Of a DNA stretch of 64,000 nt, positions 45,753-55,355 are shown in pieces (positions within the stretch are counted from its first letter, which is position 1; each line of letters opens with the position of its first letter). The stretch spans positions 1-64,000 of the forward strand of contig NZ_JMPR01000013.1 in NCBI RefSeq assembly GCF_000735525.1. The letters run 5' to 3'. The position numbers and the translations under genes are program-made. A model generated the notes under the pieces. The model saw only the letters and a program-made list of their open reading frames with translations. It was not told the DNA's origin and did no database searches. Origin of the DNA: Tatumella ptyseos ATCC 33301. Its GTDB lineage: Bacteria; Pseudomonadota; Gammaproteobacteria; Enterobacterales; Enterobacteriaceae.

Positions 45753-48068
45753 TTATTCACTTCGATCACAGAATGGCGGAGGTGAAAAGGCGGTAATTTC
45801 CGGCAACGGTTGTTCCCAGCGTTCAATTTCGACTTTACAGCTCTGGGCACTGCATCCCTGACCGAGGCGTGAACTGCCACGGTCTTCGGTCAGTACATTC
45901 GGGTTACCGTGTTTATCGAGTGAGCCAGGCGTTGACGGGTCCTGCGGGTCGTACCAGGCCCCGGTGGAAATCTGTACCACGCCCGCCAGGATCTGGTCGC
46001 TGATATGGACACCGGCCAGCATAGCACCGCGCTGGTTAAAGACCCGGACCACCGAGCCTTCGGTGATGCCGCGTTCGGCGGCATCCTGCGGATGCATCCA
46101 GACAGGCTCACGCCCCTGAACTTTGGTACTGCGGCTGAAGCTGCCGTGATCATACTGGCTGTGCAGACGGGAGCGGGGCTGGCTGGACAGCATATGCAGT
46201 GGCCAGGTCTGTGCCTGTTCCTGCTGGAATTGTTCTTCCTGCGGGTCCCAGAAAGGATATCCCGGGCATTCACGGTAACCGAATGCAGCGATAGTGTCGG
46301 AGTAAAGTTCGATCTTTCCGGACGGCGTCGACAGCGGATGTTTTTCAGGATCGGCACGGAAATCAGCTAAGAAAATCTGCGGCCTGGAAGGGCGTTCAAA
46401 CTCCAGCTTTCCCTGTTCCCAGAAATCATCAAATGCAGGCAGGGTGATCCCGTCTTCTTCTGCCCGGGGCCTGGACTCTTCATAGATGTGGCGCAGCCAC
46501 TGATCCGGATCACGGTTTTCAGTAAACTGTTCCGCAAACCCCAGTTGCTCCGCCAGGCCGCTGAAAATCTCATAATCATCACGCGCCTCACTGACCGGCG
46601 GAATATGCTGGCGCATGGCCACCATAAAGCCATCATGACTGCCGCTGCCGATATCATTACGTTCCAGCACGGTGGTGGCCGGTAACACGATATCGGAAAA
46701 CTTAGCCTGCGCCGTCCAGTACTGCTCGTGCACGACAACGGTTTCCGGACGTCGCCAGGCCTCGACCAGACGGTTCAGATCCTGATGGTGATGGAAGGCG
46801 TTACCGCCCGCCCAGTAAACCAGACGAATATCCGGGTAGCGACAGTCCTGACCATCAAACTGATATTCCCCGCCCGGGTTCAGCAACAGGTCAGAAATAC
46901 GAGCGACCGGAATTTCGGTTTTGACCTTATTTTCGCCGGCCGGCAAACGGGGACCGGAAAAACCGACACGATCCGCTCCGGCCAGGTTGGTGCAGGCATA
47001 ACCGAACGCCAGGCCGCCTCCCGGTGTGCCTATTTGTCCCAGCAGGGCCGTCAATGCCACCGTTGCCCAGTAGGCCTGTTCACCCTGGCGGGAACGCTGT
47101 ATAGACCAGGAGATATTCACCATACTGCGGTGGCTGGCCAGTGTCCGCGCAAGCCCGGTAATTTGTTCTGTGCTCAGCCCGGTAATGGGGGCCGCCCAGG
47201 CGGCATTTTTTACCACCCCGTCTGTTTCTCCGCTCAGATAGCGGCGCAGCGGACCAAAACCGACGGTATGGCTGTCGATAAATGCCTGGTCATGCAGATT
47301 TTCACTGACTAAGGTCTGGCACAGCGCCAGCAGCAAGGCCGTGTCAGTTCCCGGTCTGACCGGCAGCCATTCGGCGTTACTGACGGCGCTAAGATCATTT
47401 TTTACCGGGCTGACATTAATAAATTTCACCCCGTTCCCCTGCATCGTTTCCAGCCAGTGCTTCAGCATATGATCACTGGCACCGCCGACGTTTACCTGAG
47501 AATTCCTGACCGGCAGCCCGCCGATGGCGACAAAGACTTCACAATGCTCTGCCAGCACGGAGAAATGGGTATGTTTTTTATGCAGCGGGCTGAGCGGGCC
47601 GATAATATGAGGCAGAATACGCTCACCGGCAGCACTGCTGTAAGTATTGGTGCTGGCGGTATATCCGCCAAAACCTTTCAGAAAACGGTGCAACTGACTC
47701 TGTACGTGGTGGAAACGCCCCGCGCTTCCCCAGCCATAGGAGCCGCCAAAGATGGCTTCGTTGCCATGACGGGCTTTTACTGACTGCAGATCACGGGCGA
47801 CCAGAGATAAGGCTTCTTCCCAGCTGACTTCAACGAAGGGTTCTTTGCCGCGGCCTTCCCGGGAGTCCGGGCCGTGTTTCAGGTAGCCCAGGCGGACCGC
47901 CGGGCGACGGATCCGTGTGTTACCGGTAATGGCATCCGGCATCGACTGACCAATCCGCGAGGGGTTTTTATCCCAGGGCACGGGCTTCATCGCCGTGACC
48001 TTATCTCCGGAGGTTTCGACTTCGTAAGTCCCCCAATGGGTGGAGGTGAGTAACTGCTCAGTTTTCAT
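45753..48068 (-). CDS. bisC: Biotin/methionine sulfoxide reductase (BisC family, molybdopterin)
   Basis: A 771-residue molybdenum enzyme of the DMSO reductase family. There is no Tat signal at the N-terminus (MKTEQLLTSTHWGTYEVE), so it is cytoplasmic like BisC. A serine in the SYGWGSAGR motif (residues 110-117) is the expected molybdenum ligand. Cofactor-binding segments include TNTYSSAAGERILP and ISWSIQRSRQGEQAYW. BisC reduces biotin sulfoxide and free methionine-S-sulfoxide. It follows mtnB by 52 bases in a likely operon with a MetJ-like operator, which favours methionine sulfoxide as the physiological substrate. Confidence 0.88.
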   Translation of the reverse strand: MKTEQLLTSTHWGTYEVETSGDKVTAMKPVPWDKNPSRIGQSMPDAITGNTRIRRPAVRLGYLKHGPDSREGRGKEPFVEVSWEEALSLVARDLQSVKARHGNEAIFGGSYGWGSAGRFHHVQSQLHRFLKGFGGYTASTNTYSSAAGERILPHIIGPLSPLHKKHTHFSVLAEHCEVFVAIGGLPVRNSQVNVGGASDHMLKHWLETMQGNGVKFINVSPVKNDLSAVSNAEWLPVRPGTDTALLLALCQTLVSENLHDQAFIDSHTVGFGPLRRYLSGETDGVVKNAAWAAPITGLSTEQITGLARTLASHRSMVNISWSIQRSRQGEQAYWATVALTALLGQIGTPGGGLAFGYACTNLAGADRVGFSGPRLPAGENKVKTEIPVARISDLLLNPGGEYQFDGQDCRYPDIRLVYWAGGNAFHHHQDLNRLVEAWRRPETVVVHEQYWTAQAKFSDIVLPATTVLERNDIGSGSHDGFMVAMRQHIPPVSEARDDYEIFSGLAEQLGFAEQFTENRDPDQWLRHIYEESRPRAEEDGITLPAFDDFWEQGKLEFERPSRPQIFLADFRADPEKHPLSTPSGKIELYSDTIAAFGYRECPGYPFWDPQEEQFQQEQAQTWPLHMLSSQPRSRLHSQYDHGSFSRSTKVQGREPVWMHPQDAAERGITEGSVVRVFNQRGAMLAGVHISDQILAGVVQISTGAWYDPQDPSTPGSLDKHGNPNVLTEDRGSSRLGQGCSAQSCKVEIERWEQPLPEITAFSPPPFCDRSE

Positions 48069-48120
48069 TATTATCTTCTTAACCCGGTGGATTGGCGATG
48101 TTGTCAGCGTGGCAGGAGAC

Positions 48121-48732
48121 TTATTCGGTGGTATAAAGCCGGCGTTTCAGTTCGCATTCGAACAAAAATTCCAGCCCTTCTAAATGACGCCGGGCTTCAC
48201 TGACATCCTTCCCCCAACAGGTCAGGCCATGACCCCGCAGCAGGAAGCCATAGTGAAGCGGGTGCTGCTGTGCATAGGCTTCTATGCGTGCAGACAAGGC
48301 AGCAATATCCTGATCATTTTCAAAGATTGCGATGGGTACGGTATCCAGATGGCTCTGCTGGCCGGTCAGGGACTTCTGCATCTCATAGCCGGACAGGGCC
48401 AGCTGTGCATTTTTTTCAATACGTGAAAGTACCGTCGCATTTACGGTGTGCACATGCAGTACCGCATTGGCCTCCGGAAACAGGCGGTAAATCAGTGTGT
48501 GCAATCCGGTTTCTGCAGAAGGGGTACGGCCGGAAGGTGCCTGTAAGGTGGCGATATTTACCTTCAGAAAATCGTCGGTAGTCAGGGTACCTTTATCGCG
48601 CCCGGACTCACTCAGCCAGCACCATTGTTCATCCTCGCGGACTGACATATTACCGCCGGTGGCCGGTGCCCAGCCTTTACTGCCAATCCAGTGGCAGGCG
48701 GTTACTAATTGTGTCAGTCGTTGTTGCCACAT
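48121..48732 (-). CDS. mtnB: Methylthioribulose-1-phosphate dehydratase
   Basis: A 203-residue class-II aldolase-fold zinc enzyme of methionine salvage. It dehydrates methylthioribulose-1-phosphate on the way from methylthioadenosine to methionine. Zinc ligands are visible in HVHTVNA and LRGHGLTCWG, with the catalytic glutamate expected in SAETGLHTLIY. AAGGAA precedes the ATG. The other salvage genes (mtnA, mtnK, mtnC, mtnD) are not in this window. Two tandem MetJ-like boxes lie upstream, and bisC follows. Confidence 0.92.
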   Translation of the reverse strand: MWQQRLTQLVTACHWIGSKGWAPATGGNMSVREDEQWCWLSESGRDKGTLTTDDFLKVNIATLQAPSGRTPSAETGLHTLIYRLFPEANAVLHVHTVNATVLSRIEKNAQLALSGYEMQKSLTGQQSHLDTVPIAIFENDQDIAALSARIEAYAQQHPLHYGFLLRGHGLTCWGKDVSEARRHLEGLEFLFECELKRRLYTTE

Positions 48733-48766
48733 ACAGGTTCCTTTATATTACAGAGAAGTTATTTTT

Positions 48767-48782
48767 AGCCATCTAAACGTCT
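48767..48782. promoter_or_regulatory. Candidate MetJ operator of mtnB-bisC
   Basis: Two adjacent 8-base units, AGCCATCT and AAACGTCT, match the met box AGACGTCT at 6 and 7 of 8 positions, in the tandem arrangement MetJ requires. The site lies 35-50 bases before the mtnB start, in the promoter region of two methionine-recovery genes. Confidence 0.6.
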
Positions 48783-48971
48783 GGCTGGATGTTAACACTG
48801 TGTCGACAGGGGAGCAATAATTCTCTGGAGTGCCCTGCAGGAAAGGGTTTGTTGCCGATAACTTCGGATTATTTGAGTCGCCGTCGGCCATACCCGGCAC
48901 GCTTTTGTGCGGGATTGCTGTGCGGGAATATTGTGCCGCCTCTTTCAGACTGACCCGGTGTATTGCGTGAA

Positions 48972-48990
48972 CGGCCTCCAGAGGAGGCCG
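48972..48990 (-). terminator. Hairpin after the polygalacturonase gene
   Basis: CGGCCTCC-AGA-GGAGGCCG is a perfect 8-bp stem 19 bases beyond the polygalacturonase stop. There is no clear T-run on the minus strand. Confidence 0.5.
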
Positions 48991-49008
48991 CTGTTGTGTT
49001 CTCTTGGG

Positions 49009-50358
49009 TTAACTCTTTCTCCAGTGGCTTCCCGGCCCCTGTTGCAGTGACAGCGGATGCTGATCTGAGGTGATTTTCACATTGTGCAGCGTGCCGTTTG
49101 CATAGCGGCTTTGCATTCCCGAGACAGAAGAAATAGTAATATTTTTCAGGCTAATGTTGCTTAACGGGGCTTCCGGCAGTCCGCTGATCATTCCTGCCAT
49201 TCCGGCTCCGCTGGCTTGCAGATGGTTAACGGAGATATCGTGAATAAACGGCGTGTAACGACTGACGGGCTCAGGGGAAATCGCGCTGAGACTCTGGTGA
49301 CTGTAGCCGCCGTTACCTCCATAGCTGTCGGTGATCACCAGCGGTACTCTGACGCCGGTCATAACGATATTATCGGCACTCAGTGGCCCGATCTCGCTTC
49401 CCCGATCACGGCCGGATTTCACACGGATCCCGTTCTCTGTCCCCCGGAAGCGGATATTTCGCACAGTAATACGCCCGATACCGTTGGCCGTTTCACTGCC
49501 GACCGAGATGCCGTGGCCGTTGTCGATTTCACAATCCTCGATAGTAATATCCCGGCTTGCAGGGGCTTTTCCGGTCGTTGCCAGTCCGGACTTGATCGAA
49601 ATATCATCATCTCCGGTGGAAAGCCTCAGGTCACGCAGCAGGACATTCTGTGAGGAAACCACATCGACCCCGTCAGTATTCGGGGAGTCAGGGGGATTGG
49701 TGACAGAGCTGTGGCTCATGACGATATTTTGGCTGTCGCGGAAGACCACATTCCACATCGGTGAGTTGATCACTTGCACATCCCGGAGTTTCCCGCCACG
49801 GACGTGATCAAATTCAATCAGCCAGGGGCGGGGCATACCGTTAGCGGCTGGAACCCCTTTCCAGTGGCTGGCAAACCATCGGGTATCACCCCGTTTCAGA
49901 TGGTTACGGGCATCCGTCGCGACCGGCCACCAGGCATGCTGGCCCTGGCCATCCACCGTACCGGGCCCGGTGATCGCCACGTCCCGGACGTGTGTGGCGA
50001 TAATCAATGCTTCACGGGGCTGCAACGGTTTACTGATAAACGCGGCGTTAAAATCAGCCGGATTACCGGTTGAGGTTAACCGGCTGCCGGCAGCCAGATG
50101 CAAAGTGACATGACTTTTCAGCATCAGCGGTCCGCTTACCCACACCCCTGCCGGTAAGGTCACGGTTCCGCCCCCTCGCGTGCTGCAGTGATCAATAGCC
50201 TGCTGAAGCTGGCCGGTGATCGGTGCCTGTCCTGCGGTGAGCGATAGCGCACATTCATGAGCGTTTGCCAGCGCACTGGCTGAGCTACACAGTGCCGGAA
50301 AGGCCAGAACAGAAAAAAATAAGCCCCGAAAACGCGGGGTCTTTTTTGCGCAAGTCAT
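49009..50358 (-). CDS. Secreted GH28 polygalacturonase
   Basis: A 449-residue glycoside hydrolase that cuts pectic polygalacturonate. The N-terminus has a secretion signal ending near ASALA. GH28 motifs are present in order: NTDG (227-230), GDD (249-251), GHG (281-283) and RVK (312-314, a conservative form of the usual RIK), so all catalytic residues appear intact. It is a right-handed beta-helix enzyme expected outside the cell or in the periplasm. No pectin lyase or uptake genes adjoin it. It marks a plant-associated lifestyle. Confidence 0.92.
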   Translation of the reverse strand: MTCAKKTPRFRGLFFSVLAFPALCSSASALANAHECALSLTAGQAPITGQLQQAIDHCSTRGGGTVTLPAGVWVSGPLMLKSHVTLHLAAGSRLTSTGNPADFNAAFISKPLQPREALIIATHVRDVAITGPGTVDGQGQHAWWPVATDARNHLKRGDTRWFASHWKGVPAANGMPRPWLIEFDHVRGGKLRDVQVINSPMWNVVFRDSQNIVMSHSSVTNPPDSPNTDGVDVVSSQNVLLRDLRLSTGDDDISIKSGLATTGKAPASRDITIEDCEIDNGHGISVGSETANGIGRITVRNIRFRGTENGIRVKSGRDRGSEIGPLSADNIVMTGVRVPLVITDSYGGNGGYSHQSLSAISPEPVSRYTPFIHDISVNHLQASGAGMAGMISGLPEAPLSNISLKNITISSVSGMQSRYANGTLHNVKITSDQHPLSLQQGPGSHWRKS

Positions 50359-50516
50359 ACGGCATTCCTGAGTTCATCGAAGAAAAAAGAAACAATAACA
50401 ATCTATTAGGGTGAAGGTGTCAGCAACAGAAAGATTAACGTATCTGAATGTATAAAGATTTTTCAGACAGAGACATCCTGCATAAGGGTGTGGCCCCCGG
50501 GCGAGGGCCACAGAGA

Positions 50517-51623
50517 TTATTCGCCAAGGACCTGCTGAACACAGGATTTAAAGATGCGTACCCCGATGGCCAGCGCATCCCGGTCAAAATGCATTTCCGG
50601 ATGATGCAAACCCGGCACCAGGTTGGCGCCGAGGCCCCAGAATCCGCCTTTTACCTGCGGGCACAGGCGTAAATAATGGAAAAAGTCTTCGCTGCCCGGT
50701 GTGGTTTTGTTCGGTAACAGGGCATCTTCTCCCAGTTGCTGGCAGATAGCGCGGCTGATCACCGCCGTGGCTTCTTTATCGATGATCGCTGCCGGCATTT
50801 CTTTAAGGATTTTAATATCGACGGTGGCACCCAGGGCGGCGGCACTGCCTTGCAGAGCTGCAGTCACTTTTTGTTTCAGTTCCTCCATCGGGGCATTTTC
50901 CGCCGAACGAAGGTCCCAGCAGACACGGGCTTCAGAAGGAATAGAGTTAGTGACCCCGGCATCGGAAATAAAGCGGGTGGCCTTGGCGCTGAAGGTGAGT
51001 GACGGAGAAAGGTGGAGAGTATTCACCGCCTGCACCGCCTGAACGGCCGCATCCAGCGCATTGACGCCTAAATGCGGGCGGGCAGCATGGGCCGCTTTTC
51101 CGGTAAATACCGCTTCAATGGTCGCGGATGCGGAGTAATTCATCGCAGCCACGGCCTGACCCATCGGGCACTCTTCTACCGGACGCAGATGGAAGCCCAG
51201 CAGCATATCCACGTTATCCAGAGCCCCTCCCTCCACCATGGCGATGGCCCCGGTCCCCAGTTCTTCCGCTGGCTGGAACAGGATCCTCAGTTTGCCTTTT
51301 TTTACCAGGCCTTCACGAAGGGTTTCCTCTGCGGCGGTCAGCACGACAGAGGAATGACCGTCATGGCCGCAGGTATGGCGTGCCACATGCTGACCGTCAA
51401 TAATGTGGCCGAGGGCATCCATATCTGCCCGCAGGGCTAATACCGGCCCCGGCTGTCCACTGTCCAGTTCGGCGACGATCCCTGTGGTGCCGTTGATCTG
51501 GCGGGTGACAGTAAAGCCAGCGGCTTCCAGCGCAGAAGCGATATACGCAGACGTTTTAAATTCTTCAAATCCCAGTTCGGGGATTTCGTGCAACACATTA
51601 AAATGGTCTAAGGTACGTGACAT
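50517..51623 (-). CDS. M20-family amidohydrolase (aminoacylase/HipO-like)
   Basis: A 368-residue metallohydrolase of family M20D. The motifs LRADMDAL, HTCGHDGHSS, LFQPAEELGTGA and the late SEDFFHY supply the dinuclear metal ligands and catalytic glutamate. Such enzymes cleave N-acyl amino acids or dipeptides in the cytoplasm. It follows yjiH-yjiG by 63 bases on the same strand. In E. coli the same two genes are followed by iadA, an isoaspartyl dipeptidase, so this enzyme takes the same place with an unrelated fold. The substrate is unknown. Confidence 0.88.
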   Translation of the reverse strand: MSRTLDHFNVLHEIPELGFEEFKTSAYIASALEAAGFTVTRQINGTTGIVAELDSGQPGPVLALRADMDALGHIIDGQHVARHTCGHDGHSSVVLTAAEETLREGLVKKGKLRILFQPAEELGTGAIAMVEGGALDNVDMLLGFHLRPVEECPMGQAVAAMNYSASATIEAVFTGKAAHAARPHLGVNALDAAVQAVQAVNTLHLSPSLTFSAKATRFISDAGVTNSIPSEARVCWDLRSAENAPMEELKQKVTAALQGSAAALGATVDIKILKEMPAAIIDKEATAVISRAICQQLGEDALLPNKTTPGSEDFFHYLRLCPQVKGGFWGLGANLVPGLHHPEMHFDRDALAIGVRIFKSCVQQVLGE

Positions 51624-51686
51624 AGTTAACTCCGGTGATCTGCTGACCGGCAGTATCCGGACTGCCGGTGCGAATAATAATGAGTG

Positions 51687-52154
51687 TCAGGCGATAAAAC
51701 GCATCACCAGCATAGAGATAACGGCATTAACGATGCTGGTCAGCATCAGTAACGGCCAGTATTTTTTAGGCACATCCGCCACCCCCAGTAAACGGCCCAT
51801 ATACTGCAACTGGGCACCCATCAGAAAGATAGCGGGAATAAGAATGGTGACCTGAGCGGGGTCCAGCGTTCCTTTCGTCAGCAGACTGACAGCCACACCG
51901 GTACCCGCCGACGAAGAAAGCCACGCGGTGAGTAAGACGGTAATCGCTTCGCCCGGCAGGCCAAAAATACCCATCAGCGGGGCACAGAGGTGGCCAATCA
52001 TCTGCATAATACCGAGCAGGTTCAGGATTTCGGCAATCACATAGGCCATGACGACATTTGGCATCAGATTGTTAATGGCAATATTGAACCCTTTACGGGC
52101 ACCGATGACAAAGATATCAAACGGATTGGCACTGGTTTTAAGCTGATTACTCAT
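51687..52154 (-). CDS. yjiG: YjiG-like membrane protein (Gate domain)
   Basis: A 155-residue inner-membrane protein with a nucleoside-recognition (Gate) domain and about four helices (GEAITVLLTAWLSSSAGTGVAVS). It overlaps yjiH by eight bases, so the two are made together and probably form one carrier. In E. coli yjiH-yjiG-iadA form an operon. The transported compound is unknown. The partner amidohydrolase suggests a peptide or acylated amino acid. Confidence 0.86.
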   Translation of the reverse strand: MSNQLKTSANPFDIFVIGARKGFNIAINNLMPNVVMAYVIAEILNLLGIMQMIGHLCAPLMGIFGLPGEAITVLLTAWLSSSAGTGVAVSLLTKGTLDPAQVTILIPAIFLMGAQLQYMGRLLGVADVPKKYWPLLMLTSIVNAVISMLVMRFIA

Positions 52155-52830
52155 TGATGAAATCCTTTCTGTAGACCGTATTTAATGCGACTCTTACCAA
52201 ACCCGCTCCGACAAATTTCAGTACAAACATTAATAATAACGGGACAATTAACGGGGTGGTCAGAGAAGCAAATAATGCCGAACCGATAGCGAAGTAGTTA
52301 TTAATCAGTCCGGCGCCGGAATATTGCCAGGATCCCATAATCACGACATGTTTACGGGTGATTTTTTTGCTGTCATAAAGTTCTTTACTGAGAGCCGCGC
52401 CGGCATCGGTACTTTGTAAATCCGTGATTAATGCAAGCCCGGTATAACCGGGTAACCCCAGCAGCGGTTTCAGTAACGGGGTTAACAACCGGTGGGCTGC
52501 ACGGATAGCGCCATAATGGGTAAAAATCTCCAGTAATCCCAGCGCCAGCATCACCGTCGGGACTAATGACAGTGCAAACAGAAAGCCTGCTTTCGCCCCG
52601 ACCCCTCCGCTGCCAACGAAGGTCCCTCCGGCCCCGTCCTTCATGGTCCCGAAGGCTCCGCCGAGCGTAGTAAAGTCAAAGGCCCCCAGCCAGGCCATGT
52701 CTTTGACTTTAAAAAACAGTCCTGAAAAGACCAGTAAAACGGCTATCAGAGCTATCCATGCTCCTGGCGTCACTTTAAGGGCGTTTTCGTCCTTATCCTG
52801 ACTTTGGTTGCTGATGTTGTTATCGCTCAT
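52147..52830 (-). CDS. yjiH: YjiH-like membrane protein (Gate domain)
   Basis: A 227-residue inner-membrane protein, first gene of the yjiH-yjiG-amidohydrolase unit. It has about five helices and the Gate-domain segment LLKPLLGLPGYTGLALITDLQSTDAGAAL. It diverges from the LysR gene at 53223. Its role is not established; the paired domain arrangement suggests a transporter. Confidence 0.86.
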   Translation of the reverse strand: MSDNNISNQSQDKDENALKVTPGAWIALIAVLLVFSGLFFKVKDMAWLGAFDFTTLGGAFGTMKDGAGGTFVGSGGVGAKAGFLFALSLVPTVMLALGLLEIFTHYGAIRAAHRLLTPLLKPLLGLPGYTGLALITDLQSTDAGAALSKELYDSKKITRKHVVIMGSWQYSGAGLINNYFAIGSALFASLTTPLIVPLLLMFVLKFVGAGLVRVALNTVYRKDFINE

Positions 52831-53222
52831 AATTATTCTCTGTATTTATTGTAGTGATAAGTTTCCCTGGTGTCGGAGAACCTGAGTTAATATTTTGTCT
52901 GTCCACAAAATAGATGTTTAACAACTTTCATACCGGGTTTAAAACACAGGCATAAAAATCCGCTAACCTGCTGTTTATAAACTCTGTAAAATTTATAAAT
53001 AACATAAAAAAGGAAAATAGCTTTATTGTTATTAATATATTTCACTGTTTATCGTGGTGCAGTTCGCACTCTTCTGGTGCTTCCCTGAAGTGCAATCAGA
53101 AAATTATTTTTTTATATCTGATGCCTCGGTTTTATCCGATTATCGTTAAGGTTTATAAAAATATAAATGTCCTGTGAACGGTGTTATTGTTGCTTCCCGG
53201 TCAACAGTTAACAGAGACTGAC
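52831..53222. other. Divergent promoter region of yjiH and the LysR gene
   Basis: 390 AT-rich bases between divergent genes. An imperfect dyad TTCGCACT ... AAGTGCAA at about 53063-53096 is a possible LysR-type site. No coding sequence is seen. Confidence 0.35.
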
Positions 53223-54155
53223 GTGCAGAAATTTCATGAAAAACCGATGAGTTATTTGTATGAAGTGGGTGTCCAGGGAGGGATCCGCCGCGCAGCAGAT
53301 ATCCTGGGGATTAATCCTTCGGTGATCAGCCGCCAGATCTCGCAACTTGAGCGGGAATTACAATTACCCCTGCTTGAACGGCGTGGCCGGATTGTTGTTC
53401 TGACCGAAGCGGGACGTTTACTGGCCGGAGATTACTTCGAAAGTCGCCAGCGGCGATATAAGCTGGAAGCGCACCTGCGGGATTTACGGCACATGAAAGG
53501 GGGAAGTGTTTCGGTCCGCATCGGTGGCGGATTAGTCAGCACTTTTATCCGTGAGATTATGACGACCTTTTCCGGTGCCTATCCGCAGGTTTTTGTCGAT
53601 ATCACCGTGGCCAGTATGCATGAAATGCTGAATGCCGTGGTTCATGGGGACACCGATATGGCATTGGCCTTCGGGCCTGTCGGCAGCCCGGAGGTCAAAC
53701 GATACAGTTTTCACTGGGGACCGGTTTGTGCCGTCATGACGCCGGATCATCCGTTAAGCGGCGAGCCACGGGTGACTATCGAAACGCTGGCCGGGCAACG
53801 ACTGATTGCTCTGACGGATCAGTTCGGATTACAGCGATATATGAATACCATGTTCCGTCACAGTGGCCTGATTTTTACGCCATCTTATCGGTGCAATCTC
53901 TTTTCTACCGCACTGGAACTCAGTGCGGCGGGTCTCGGTATCGCCTGCATGTCCGCCAGGGCGGCTGAGCCGATGATTTCCTCAGGGCAACTGGTCGCAA
54001 TACCAATAGACAATCCGGTCGCACATGAAACGCAATGCCATTTGCTGCGTAATTCAGATCGCCGTTTTACCCCGGCGGCACATCATCTGTGGCAGTTATT
54101 GCGTAACTATTTCAGTGAAATGACTGACGACGACCAGGCAATATCAGGTCGCTGA
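53223..54155 (+). CDS. LysR-family transcriptional regulator
   Basis: A LysR-type protein of about 310 residues with the helix-turn-helix GIRRAADILGINPSVISRQI near the N-terminus and an effector domain ending around residue 300. The frame opens at 53181, but the start is placed at GTG 53223 (MQKFHEKPMSYLYEVG). ATG 53247 is an alternative; ribosome sites are weak for all choices. It is divergent from the yjiH-yjiG-amidohydrolase operon and is its likely regulator. Confidence 0.82.
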   Translation: MQKFHEKPMSYLYEVGVQGGIRRAADILGINPSVISRQISQLERELQLPLLERRGRIVVLTEAGRLLAGDYFESRQRRYKLEAHLRDLRHMKGGSVSVRIGGGLVSTFIREIMTTFSGAYPQVFVDITVASMHEMLNAVVHGDTDMALAFGPVGSPEVKRYSFHWGPVCAVMTPDHPLSGEPRVTIETLAGQRLIALTDQFGLQRYMNTMFRHSGLIFTPSYRCNLFSTALELSAAGLGIACMSARAAEPMISSGQLVAIPIDNPVAHETQCHLLRNSDRRFTPAAHHLWQLLRNYFSEMTDDDQAISGR

Positions 54156-54304
54156 CGGACGCGGAACGGCTGTTTGCTGCTGTTTTGCGCCTTCGGTCAG
54201 GCACTGTGTCAGCATTCTGTGCAGTGATAACCGCTGGTTCATATCCCCCGGCCGGAACCGGTATTTCTGCCGTCAACTTGCCTGCACATCCCCCTCACCA
54301 CCGC

Positions 54305-54628
54305 TCAGGGAATGCCCGCGAGACGCAGAAGTGCGGTGACTGCTGCCGCCGACAGGATCACTCCAATTAACGGGGTACGGCGTAGCGTCAACAGCAGTGC
54401 GACCGCGACGCCGCCTGTCCGGGCAAAACCTGCGAAATGGTTATCATGATAAAAGGTGGCAATCACCGCCACCGAAAGCAGTAAGGTGGTGGCGGCGTCG
54501 GATAAGCGCTGTTGCCATGATTCCGGAAGTACCCACCGGTGTCCAAGACGGCTACTGATATAGCGCATCAGAAAGGTGCCCGCCCCCAGTAAGAGAATGC
54601 ACCCCCAAAGTGCCGGACTATTGCTCAT
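54305..54628 (-). CDS. azlD: AzlD-family membrane protein
   Basis: A 107-residue small inner-membrane protein with about four helices (GAGTFLMRYISSRL and LLLTLRRTPLIGVILSAAAV). AzlD is the small partner of AzlC, and the pair exports branched-chain amino acids or their analogues. It overlaps azlC by 11 bases. Confidence 0.86.
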   Translation of the reverse strand: MSNSPALWGCILLLGAGTFLMRYISSRLGHRWVLPESWQQRLSDAATTLLLSVAVIATFYHDNHFAGFARTGGVAVALLLTLRRTPLIGVILSAAAVTALLRLAGIP

Positions 54629-55292
54629 TTTTTTTGCTCCCCATCACCAGCCCGGCGAGCGAGACCAGTACCGGTAAGCCTGCAGGCAGCCAGGGAACTG
54701 TGGCCAGGGCCAGCAGAGCACCGGAACCGGCGCGCTTCCGGGTGACTTTTTTCTTCAGTGATGGGATCACCAGCGCCAGCATAATGGCCGGAAAGACGCT
54801 GTCTAAACCGATCACTGACGGGTCCGGCAGAAGTTTACCCATCAGGGATCCCCCCAGTACACCTGCGGGCCAGCAGAGGGCGATACCGGTACCACACAGC
54901 CAGTAGGCGGCTCGTTGCTGATGTTTATCCGGACGCGATAACCCGAATACAACACTTTCATCATTCATCATATGGCTGCCGGCAATACCTCGCCATCCGC
55001 GCCCGGTCAGGTCACTGACGGCAATACCAAACGGGATATGGCGGGCATTTACCAGCAAGCCGGCAGCCGCTGCCGCCAGAGGACTCCCCCCGGCGGCAAC
55101 GATACCGATAAAGATAAATTCAGACGCGCCTGCCATCACGATCACGGACAGCGCTAAAGGTACCCATAGCGGGAATCCGAGACTGCCGGCCAGTGATCCA
55201 TAAGAGACTGCCACAACACCATCGGCCAGACAGACCAGGAAAATAGCTTTAACAACATCACGGGGTAAGGCGGAATAGAGTGGAGCCAGCAT
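54618..55292 (-). CDS. azlC: AzlC-family amino-acid exporter subunit
   Basis: A 224-residue inner-membrane protein of the AzlC/YgaZ family, with signatures DGVVAVSYGSLA, VPLALSVIVMAGASEFIFIG and LLVNARHIPFGIAV. In known pairs (YgaZ-YgaH, AzlC-AzlD) the complex exports valine, other branched-chain amino acids or azaleucine. It diverges from the XRE-cupin regulator gene with a palindromic operator between them. Confidence 0.88.
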   Translation of the reverse strand: MLAPLYSALPRDVVKAIFLVCLADGVVAVSYGSLAGSLGFPLWVPLALSVIVMAGASEFIFIGIVAAGGSPLAAAAAGLLVNARHIPFGIAVSDLTGRGWRGIAGSHMMNDESVVFGLSRPDKHQQRAAYWLCGTGIALCWPAGVLGGSLMGKLLPDPSVIGLDSVFPAIMLALVIPSLKKKVTRKRAGSGALLALATVPWLPAGLPVLVSLAGLVMGSKKNEQ

Positions 55293-55355
55293 AGGGATAC
55301 CGTTAAAATGAACGTTGATATACTTATAATGAACACCCTGACAGTGTTTTTCAAC

